NCBI GenBank assembly: GCA_004525275.1
Contig: SPCO01000096.1
Span: 1-6,097, forward strand
Origin: Thermomicrobiales bacterium
Lineage (GTDB): Bacteria; Chloroflexota; Limnocylindria; Limnocylindrales; CSP1-4
Length of the DNA stretch: 6,097 bases
Direction of reading: 5' to 3'
The notes under the pieces are model-generated. The model made no database searches. It saw only the letters and a program-made list of their open reading frames with translations, and was not told the origin of the DNA. Each line of letters starts with the position of its first letter. Positions within the stretch are counted from its first letter, which is position 1. Both the position numbers and the translations under genes were made by a program. Positions 1 through 4,834 of this stretch are shown here, piece after piece.

Positions 1-744
1 GCGAGTCCGGTGCTGGCTGCTCCGTGCGATGCCTCGACAGACACCCTTGGCAACGGCGGATTCGAGTTGCCGGCCGTCAGTGCCAACACGTTCACCTTGT
101 TCCCGGCCGCCTCCGTTCCGTCATGGCAGACGACCGATGGCTCGGATGAGATCGAGATCTGGGGCTCCGGGTTCCTTGGCGTACCCGCCGGCGAGGGTAA
201 TGCGTTTGCCGAGATCAACGCCAACACCGACGCGACGCTCTACCAGGACGTCATCACGACGCCCGGTTCGACGATCAGTTGGTCGCTTCTGCATCGTGGC
301 CGGGCCGGTGTCGACACGATGCAGGTGGTGATCGGCGACGCGAACGTCGTCGATCTCAACAGCGCGGCGGGCTGGGACTACATCTCGCCCGACCTCGCGG
401 ACGGCACCTCGGCATGGGGCGCGCACAGCGACGATTACGTCGTGCCCGCCGGCCAGACGTGCACGACGTTCGGTTTCCGCGTCGTCAGCACCGCGTCGGG
501 CGGCGGCCCATCCGTCGGCAATCTGCTCGATGCCGTAGCGATGACGGTCGCGCTACCGCCCGAGCCCACCTCCGCGCCGCCCGCCTCCACGTCACAACCT
601 ACGGCACCGCCGACCGACTCCCTCGATGCGTCGGGCCAGGACGATCAGGGCGGCCCGTCCGTGCTTGCCGCACTCCTCATGCTCGCCGCTCTGTTCGGGA
701 TCGGTATCGTGTTGGCCCGGGTTCGATCGACAACTCGCCAATAG
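1..744 (+). CDS. Secreted C-terminally anchored beta-rich protein, 5' partial
   Basis: The frame is open from the first base, so the true start and most of a signal peptide lie upstream. The first codons read ASPVLAAP, like the end of a signal peptide; the GTG at 10 is in frame but is probably not the start. Counting codons from base 1, residues 18-183 form one compact domain beginning NGGFELP and containing EIEIWGSGF, GEGNAFAEIN, TLYQDV and PSVGNLLDAV. This pattern is typical of a widespread bacterial extracellular jelly-roll-like (DUF642-like or carbohydrate-binding-like) domain. Residues 184-216 are a Pro/Ser/Thr-rich linker. Residues 220-240 are a hydrophobic helix followed by Arg residues and the stop, which predicts a single C-terminal membrane anchor with the domain outside the cell. 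No LPXTG motif precedes the helix. The ligand is unknown. The coding call is firm; the fold is assigned from recognisable motifs only. Confidence 0.85.
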   Translation, partial: ASPVLAAPCDASTDTLGNGGFELPAVSANTFTLFPAASVPSWQTTDGSDEIEIWGSGFLGVPAGEGNAFAEINANTDATLYQDVITTPGSTISWSLLHRGRAGVDTMQVVIGDANVVDLNSAAGWDYISPDLADGTSAWGAHSDDYVVPAGQTCTTFGFRVVSTASGGGPSVGNLLDAVAMTVALPPEPTSAPPASTSQPTAPPTDSLDASGQDDQGGPSVLAALLMLAALFGIGIVLARVRSTTRQ

Positions 745-750
745 GAGGTG
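743..750 (+). promoter_or_regulatory. Perfect Shine-Dalgarno sequence without a start codon
   Basis: AGGAGGTG is a full complement to the usual 16S rRNA 3' end and overlaps the TAG stop of the preceding gene. No ATG, GTG or TTG lies 5-12 bases downstream in any frame. The next usable start in the GYD frame is GTG at 780, 29 bases away. The simplest reading is that this was the ribosome binding site of the GYD gene whose first half is missing. Confidence 0.5.
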
Positions 751-761
751 GACCGACCCGC

Positions 762-938
762 GGCGCGGAGGACTTCTACGTGATCGGAGAACTCCCGGAC
801 GGCAAGGCTGCCGCGGCGCTCAATCTGACCGTCGCGGCCAGCGGCTCGATCAGCATCACGACCGCCGATCTGTTTACTGCCGCGGACCTCGACGAGATCG
901 CCGGTGGGCGCCCGACGTTCCGCCCCCCAGGCGGCTGA
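762..938 (+). pseudogene. GYD-domain protein remnant (C-terminal half only)
   Basis: This frame reads GAEDFYVIGELPDG, then AAALNLTVAASGSI, LFTAADLDEI and ends RPTFRPPGG. It follows, in order, the second half of GYD-domain proteins (Pfam GYD), whose usual pattern is FGxxDxYVIxDLPD, AAALALAVxASGAV, LLTPEE(V/M)D and YRPPG at the C-terminus. Family members are about 95-105 residues and begin with a strand such as KYLxxAxYT; here that first half (roughly 45-50 residues) is absent. Homology begins exactly at the Gly before AEDFYVI, 18 bases after the preceding gene's stop. A 52-residue product could start at GTG 780, which has GGAGG at 767-771 at good spacing. However, those bases are simply the conserved Glu-Asp codons, so the match may be accidental. 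Half of an alpha/beta domain is unlikely to fold. The biochemical role of GYD proteins is unknown. An assembly join is an alternative explanation. Confidence 0.65.
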
Positions 939-974
939 AGATGGTCACATCTGGAGTCTTCCGTTCGACGCTCG

Positions 975-982
975 GGTAAGCT
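975..982 (+). promoter_or_regulatory. Candidate -10 box for a leaderless transcript
   Basis: GGTAAGCT contains a TAnnnT -10 hexamer at 977-982. The GTG start of the small membrane ORF lies at 989, where transcription from this box would be expected to begin, so the mRNA may be leaderless. No SD precedes that GTG. No convincing -35 is seen at 16-18 bases. The same GGGTAnnnT pattern recurs at 1133-1141, and I find no other copy on the + strand of this window. Confidence 0.38.
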
Positions 983-988
983 CGCGTC

Positions 989-1111
989 GTGGAGCATCGT
1001 TCGCGCAAACTCGCCCGGTGGACGAACCTCGTCGTCATGGCGATCATCCTGCTCACCATGGGCACGGCCGCACTTGTCGTGGTCTTCACGCTTGTGACGC
1101 CCACTTCCTGA
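989..1111 (+). CDS. Small single-pass membrane protein, 40 aa
   Basis: GTG at 989 opens a 40-codon frame ending in TGA at 1109-1111. The N-terminus MEHRSRKLARWTN is strongly basic. It is followed by about 22 hydrophobic residues (LVVMAIILLTMG continuing through AALVVVFTLV) and a short tail PTS. This is the classic layout of a single-pass inner-membrane microprotein with the basic end in the cytoplasm (positive-inside rule). Nearly all codons end in G or C, as in the neighbouring genes. It has no SD but has a TAnnnT box 6 bases upstream, which fits leaderless translation. It stands alone between the GYD remnant and the RDD gene. I do not recognise a family. A chance hydrophobic ORF cannot be excluded, but the codon bias, topology and promoter position agree. 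Confidence 0.6.
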   Translation: MEHRSRKLARWTNLVVMAIILLTMGTAALVVVFTLVTPTS

Positions 1112-1132
1112 CGGTCGAAGCGCCGCCACGGC

Positions 1133-1141
1133 GGGTACGAT
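1133..1141 (+). promoter_or_regulatory. Candidate -10 box upstream of the RDD/decarboxylase genes
   Basis: GGGTACGAT contains a TAnnnT hexamer (TACGAT, 1136-1141) that matches the box at 975-982 in form. Transcription would start near 1147-1149. The box overlaps the first ATG of the RDD reading frame (1140-1142), so that ATG would not be on the resulting mRNA. The best -35 candidates (GGTCGA or GTCGAA around 1113-1119) are poor. Confidence 0.35.
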
Positions 1142-2042
1142 GGCCAGATCGTCCACGAGGGAGACCGAGATAAGCCACGAGACGCCCGATCAGGAGCCGC
1201 CGCTCGGCCCACCATCGGAGCCGACGGTCCCCGAGCCCGACGCCGAAACGGCAAGAGTCCCGATCGATCCGCTTACGCCACCAGCGACCGGGCTCATCTC
1301 GGCCAAGCCTGTCGGTTGGACGAGCCCGGCCGACGAATCGTCTGCGGGCGCGCCGGGAGCAACGCCGCCCGAGAGCAGCGACGCGCCACCGGCAGGATGG
1401 ACACCGCCTGTTCCACAGGCCGCGCTGTCCGGCGCCGAAGGCATGGTCATCTCCGGCGTCTTCTCGCGAGCCGTCGCGTACGCCATCGATGTCTCCATGC
1501 TGGCCAGCCTCAACTTCGGGGTGCAGTGGGCGCTCGGCCTGTTCTCTGAGGCGCGCGACGAGACCCTGTTTTTGATCGTCACGGCCGTGCTTATCACCTT
1601 CGACCTCATCTACTTCGTCGGGCTATGGACGAGCGGCTGGCACGCGACGCTCGGAATGCGCCTGATGCGGCTGCGGATCCTGGGAGCGGTCAACGCGGGG
1701 ACGTTGTCATTCAACGACGCTTTGTTGCGCTGGCTCGCCTTGACTGGCGCGATCACCATCCTGGCCGTGGTCCCCTCGATCGCGTCGACCATCGGGTTTA
1801 TCAGCCTCGTCTGGGTCGTGGTCCTCCTGCTCACGACTGTGATGAACCCACTCCGACAGGGGTTGCACGACCGCTGGGCCCGGTCCGTGGTCGTGCAACC
1901 GGCACCCGGGGGTTCAGGCGTGGCCGTCATCGGCTGCCTCGTGCTCACTGTCGTGCTCTTCGTCGTCGTGCCGATCGGGCTTCTGCTCCTTGCCGGGGAC
2001 CAGGTCCGGGACCTCCTGATCGACATCGGCAACTCCGTCTGA
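1140..2042 (+). CDS. RDD family membrane protein
   Basis: The 300-residue product has a disordered acidic, proline-rich N-terminal region (about residues 1-105) containing two GWT(S/P)P-type blocks, then an RDD domain. The family's signature residues are visible: Arg110 and Asp117 in SRAVAYAIDVSM at the start of the first helix, and Asp244 in GLHDRWARSVVV. Hydrophobic helices lie around residues 118-137, 142-162 and 195-235 (probably two). One more follows the RDD core (about 260-286), so the protein has more helices than a minimal three-helix RDD domain. RDD proteins are membrane proteins; some are implicated in ion or solute transport, but most have no known substrate. The start is uncertain: ATG 1140 is the only standard codon near the N-terminus but overlaps a candidate -10 box and lacks an SD, while ATA 1170 has an SD-like sequence. 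The stop lies 1 nt before the decarboxylase start, so the two are probably co-translated. Confidence 0.92.
   Translation: MARSSTRETEISHETPDQEPPLGPPSEPTVPEPDAETARVPIDPLTPPATGLISAKPVGWTSPADESSAGAPGATPPESSDAPPAGWTPPVPQAALSGAEGMVISGVFSRAVAYAIDVSMLASLNFGVQWALGLFSEARDETLFLIVTAVLITFDLIYFVGLWTSGWHATLGMRLMRLRILGAVNAGTLSFNDALLRWLALTGAITILAVVPSIASTIGFISLVWVVVLLLTTVMNPLRQGLHDRWARSVVVQPAPGGSGVAVIGCLVLTVVLFVVVPIGLLLLAGDQVRDLLIDIGNSV
1157..1163 (+). promoter_or_regulatory. SD-like sequence that bears on the RDD start
   Basis: GAGGGAG lies 6 bases before an in-frame ATA codon at 1170-1172. If the box at 1133-1141 is the promoter, this would give a leader of about 20 bases with an SD and a rare ATA start, producing a protein beginning (M)SHETPDQEPP. 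No in-frame ATG, GTG or TTG occupies this position. Confidence 0.22.
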
Positions 2043-2043
2043 G

Positions 2044-3516
2044 ATGCGCACGGACGATCCCGCCCACCTTGGCGACATGCCGCCCGCTGAGTTTCGGTCC
2101 GCGGCGCATGCCGTGGTCGACCTGATGGCCGACTACCTGGAGAACGTTGCGAGTTTCCCGGTCTTCCCGCCCATCGAGCCCGGCTCGCTGCGTCCGCGAT
2201 TCCCATCCTCCGCCCCCGAGACAGCCGAACCGATCGCAGCGATCCTGGCCGATTACAGCGCGCTCATCGAACCAAACGCCACGCACTGGCAACACCCTGG
2301 TTTTCTGGCCTATTTCGCGACGAGCGCCTCTGGTCCAGGCATCCTGGGTGAGATGCTGACGGCGGTCCTTGGGCAGAACCCGATGGTGTGGCGGACGTCA
2401 CCGATCGGCACGGAGCTGGAGCAAGTGGTCGTGGACTGGTTGCGCCAGGCGCTCGGCCTGCCCGTCGAATTCGACGGGCTCCTGACCGATACGGCATCGA
2501 TCTCGACTCTGATCGCGCTTGCCGCAGCCCGCGAGGCGGCCGGTATCGACGCCGCGGCCAAGGGCCTGGCCGCCCGACCCGAATTGGGCGCCGGGCTCCG
2601 CCTCTACGCGTCGACCGAGGCCCACAGCTCGATCGACAAGGCGTGCATGACCCTGGGCCTCGGTCGCGAATCGGTCGTCCACATCCCGACCAACGCCCGT
2701 TTCGAGCTTGAACCGGCCCACCTGGGAGCCGCCATCGCCGCGGACCGAGCGGCGGGGCGACTGCCTCTCGCGATCGTCGCCACGATCGGCACCACCTCCT
2801 CGACGTCGGTCGATCCGATCGCGGCCATCGCCGACATAGCGGAGCGCGAGGGCCTGTGGCTGCACGTCGACGCGGCGTATGCCGGGCCGGTCGCGATGCT
2901 GCCCGCGCGCCGAGCACCGTTTGCGGGCTGGGAACGCGCCGATTCGATCGTCATCAACCCGCACAAGTGGTTATTCACGCCGCTGGACGCGTCGCTCTTG
3001 CTCACCCGCCGGATGGGCCAACTCCGAGCCGCGTTCAGCCTCGTGCCGGAGTACCTGCGCACACTGGATCGAGAAACGCCGGGTCGCGACTACAACGAGT
3101 ACAGTCCCCAGCTCGGACGGCGGTTCCGAGCGCTCAAACTGTGGATCCAGCTGCGCTGGTTCGGGCTGGAGGGTATCCGTGCCAGGCTTGAGGCCCACCT
3201 CGCGATCGCGGAGGCGTTTGCATCGTGGGTCGATGCCGATCCAGATTGGGAGCGGCTGGCGCCCGTTCCGTTCTCGACGGTCTGCCTGCGCTGGCGGCCG
3301 GTGGGTCGGGACCTCGACGCGGCCACCCTCGATGCGGCGAACGCGGCCATCATGGATACCGTGAACCGCAACGGTGAGGTCTTTCTGTCGCATACTCGGC
3401 TTTCAGGCGTATTCGCCATCCGGCTGGCGATCGGCAACATCCGAACCGAGCAGCGCCACGTTGAGCGGGCATGGGCGCTCCTCCGCGAGGCCGCGGCCGA
3501 ATGGGGCGTCCCGTGA
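2044..3516 (+). CDS. PLP-dependent decarboxylase, aromatic-L-amino-acid type
   Basis: The 490-residue protein is a full-length group II (Pfam Pyridoxal_deC) decarboxylase, which removes CO2 from amino acids to give amines in the cytoplasm. Landmarks occur in family order: HLGDMPPAEFR at the N-terminus, THWQHPGFLAYF from residue 80, phosphate-binding DTASISTL (149-156), His194 in STEAHSSIDKA stacking on the cofactor, ATIGTTSSTSVDPI, Asp276 in HVDAAYAG contacting the pyridine nitrogen, and the Schiff-base Lys308 in NPHKWL. Tyr337 in VPEYLR lies exactly 29 residues after the lysine, as does the catalytic loop Tyr332 after Lys303 in human DOPA decarboxylase. With Tyr337 and His194 both kept, decarboxylase activity is more likely than aldehyde synthase activity. 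The substrate (Tyr, Phe, Trp, DOPA or other) cannot be read from the sequence. ATG 2044 follows the RDD stop by 1 nt and matches the usual family N-terminus; the gene's stop overlaps the next start. Confidence 0.96.
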   Translation: MRTDDPAHLGDMPPAEFRSAAHAVVDLMADYLENVASFPVFPPIEPGSLRPRFPSSAPETAEPIAAILADYSALIEPNATHWQHPGFLAYFATSASGPGILGEMLTAVLGQNPMVWRTSPIGTELEQVVVDWLRQALGLPVEFDGLLTDTASISTLIALAAAREAAGIDAAAKGLAARPELGAGLRLYASTEAHSSIDKACMTLGLGRESVVHIPTNARFELEPAHLGAAIAADRAAGRLPLAIVATIGTTSSTSVDPIAAIADIAEREGLWLHVDAAYAGPVAMLPARRAPFAGWERADSIVINPHKWLFTPLDASLLLTRRMGQLRAAFSLVPEYLRTLDRETPGRDYNEYSPQLGRRFRALKLWIQLRWFGLEGIRARLEAHLAIAEAFASWVDADPDWERLAPVPFSTVCLRWRPVGRDLDAATLDAANAAIMDTVNRNGEVFLSHTRLSGVFAIRLAIGNIRTEQRHVERAWALLREAAAEWGVP

Positions 3517-4667
3517 CCGCGATCGAGGACGCGCTGGCCGCGTCGCTCGCCGGTCTGGACGCGCTGGACCTCGGGGACGAATTCGACCCACGGGCAGCGG
3601 ATGCGATCGTGGCGTCCGGGCTGCATCGCCTGATCGTGCCGGCTGCGGCCGGGGGGCTGGGGGGTCGAATGGTCGACGCCGCCGAGGTCCTGATGACGAT
3701 GGGCGCGATCGATGGTTCAAGCGCGCTTGGGTTTGCGATGCAGGTCCATGCGGTCGGCGCGCTGGTCGACTCCGTGGCGGTGCCGGCGTTGCTCCGTGAC
3801 CGAGTCTTTCGCGCGATCGTGGACGACGGGGCGCTCCTCAATAATGCAGCGACCGAGGAGGGCGGCGGCTCGCCGGCCCGTGGCGCCATCCCGGGCACAC
3901 AGGCGTTGGTCGAGCCGGACGGTGCGTGGCGGCTCACCGGGGAGAAGACGTGGACCACGTGGTTGCCGAACCTGACCCACGCGTTCGTGTCGGCCCGGGT
4001 CGATGGAGCCGATCCCGTGGAAGTCGGCCTTTGGCTGGTCGATCTTGCTTCGCCTGGGGTCGTTCGCGGGCCCGGGTTCGCGGCGATGGGCATGCGCGGC
4101 TCGGCATCCGGGCGCCTGACCCTGGATCGCGTCCGTGTGCCGGCCGACGACCTGGTCATGCGCCGACGTCTCGATGAGCCCGATCCGCGTGGGGTCGCGC
4201 CCGGCGCCTGGTTCGGGATGGCGATCGCCGCGACGTACCTCGGGGTGGGGGAGGGCGCCCGGTCCGATGTGGCCCGATGGGCGCTCGACCGCCGCCCGGG
4301 CGACGGCGCGACGTCGGTCGCGGAACTCCCCAGCGTGCAGGTGCGCCTCGGTCGGATCGACGCCGATCTCCGGGCGGCGCGGATCGTGGTTTTTGATGTG
4401 GCGCGCCGCTGGGATGCGGCCATCGCGGCCAAGGATGCCGACGGCTTGAGAACGACGTCTCACGATGTCGCGCTTGCCAAGCTCGTCGCGACACAGGCCG
4501 CCGTGACCGCGACGGATCAGGCGCTGCGGATCGCCGGGGGCCCGGGGTTCCTGAGTGGTCGACTTGAGCGCGCCTTCCGTGACGCCCGGGCCGGTCTGAT
4601 CAATCCGCCTCTTGAGGACGTAGCCCTGGCTGGATTTGCCCGAGCCGTATTGGAGGCGTCAGCGTGA
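3513..4667 (+). CDS. Acyl-CoA dehydrogenase-fold flavoprotein
   Basis: From GTG 3513 this gives 384 residues, normal for the superfamily. Landmarks are VPAAAGGLGG near residue 43 (usually VPxExGGLG), NNAATEEGGG in the middle, LTGEKTWTT at 141-149 (flavin-side beta domain), MGMRGSASG at 192-200 with VRVPADDLV following, IAGGPGFL at 340-347 and RDARAGLINPP at 356-366. These predict an FAD-binding oxidoreductase of the acyl-CoA dehydrogenase / group D flavin monooxygenase fold. Aligning RDAR with MCAD's RDAK places Pro365 where the catalytic Glu of YEGT sits, so the classical base is missing. Enzymes with this type of C-terminus include DszC-like oxygenases and uncharacterised dehydrogenases. 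The GTG overlaps the decarboxylase stop (GTGA), which implies coupled translation. ATG 3501 (with GCGAGG upstream) and ATG 3471 are alternative starts that would add 4 or 14 residues. The substrate is unknown. Confidence 0.93.
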   Translation: MTAIEDALAASLAGLDALDLGDEFDPRAADAIVASGLHRLIVPAAAGGLGGRMVDAAEVLMTMGAIDGSSALGFAMQVHAVGALVDSVAVPALLRDRVFRAIVDDGALLNNAATEEGGGSPARGAIPGTQALVEPDGAWRLTGEKTWTTWLPNLTHAFVSARVDGADPVEVGLWLVDLASPGVVRGPGFAAMGMRGSASGRLTLDRVRVPADDLVMRRRLDEPDPRGVAPGAWFGMAIAATYLGVGEGARSDVARWALDRRPGDGATSVAELPSVQVRLGRIDADLRAARIVVFDVARRWDAAIAAKDADGLRTTSHDVALAKLVATQAAVTATDQALRIAGGPGFLSGRLERAFRDARAGLINPPLEDVALAGFARAVLEASA

Positions 4668-4787
4668 CTGTTGAGATCGCCTCGTCGAGCGGCGAGCGCC
4701 GCTACATGCTCGGCCGCCAGCCCATTGACAGGCAAGCACGTGCTCCCGGCGATCAGCGAGGAGATCCGACAGAGGCGCGGGCACTGA
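4664..4787 (+). pseudogene. Short frame-disrupted gene remnant after the flavoprotein
   Basis: GTG at 4664 overlaps the flavoprotein stop (GTGA), the same junction as at 3513, so a gene seems to begin here. The first 20 or so codons (MTVEIASSSGERRYMLGRQP) mostly end in G or C, like real coding sequence in this window. From about 4728 that bias disappears in this frame and appears in the frame one base ahead, where codons read LTGKHVLPAISEEIRQRRGH and stop at TGA 4785-4787. The two halves together would make only about 41 residues. I do not recognise a family. Two explanations fit: a gene reduced by an internal deletion to its start and end, or a frameshift in a small gene. Read without a shift, the frame continues as a 56-residue ORF to TAG 4832-4834, with poor codon bias in its second half. 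Bases 4788-4834 look like a short untranslated leader for the transporter. Confidence 0.38.
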
Positions 4788-4834
4788 CCGTGAGACTCCC
4801 TCATAGCCGTCCTTCCCCTGGTCTCTTCGGCTAG

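Noticed and set aside
279..760. Open frame upstream of the GYD half, continuous with it but overlapping the secreted protein gene
   Set aside because: Very Arg-rich and without GYD N-terminal motifs. The overlapping frame clearly encodes the secreted protein, so this is not the missing GYD half.
939..952. AGATG-GTCA-CATCT dyad right after the GYD stop
   Set aside because: Five base pairs, A/T-containing, no T run; too short to call a terminator or operator without a second copy.
1121..1133. CGCCG-CCA-CGGCG hairpin between the microprotein stop and the next -10 box
   Set aside because: A five-pair stem is common by chance in this composition and has no T tract, so neither a terminator nor an operator can be claimed.
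2398..2964. 188-codon minus-strand open frame inside the decarboxylase gene
   Set aside because: Arg/Gly/Asp-rich with no motif; antisense shadow of a gene with all catalytic residues in place.
3350..4432. A 360-codon open frame on the minus strand opposite the decarboxylase end and flavoprotein
   Set aside because: Its translation is dominated by Arg, Ser, Pro and Ala with no domain-like pattern. It is the usual antisense artefact of G+C-rich coding sequence, and the + strand gene has clear motifs throughout.
3717..4463. A 248-codon minus-strand open frame inside the flavoprotein gene
   Set aside because: Arg/His/Gly-rich, no recognisable motif, fully overlapped by a well-supported gene on the other strand.
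4735..4744. AGCACGTGCT, a perfect 10-base palindrome upstream of the transporter
   Set aside because: At this composition roughly ten perfect 10-base palindromes are expected by chance in the window, and this one is not repeated nearby.
4725..4753. TTGACA at 4725-4730 as a -35 box for the transporter
   Set aside because: No TAnnnT -10 lies 16-18 bases downstream. One perfect TTGACA is expected by chance on two strands of this length at this base composition.
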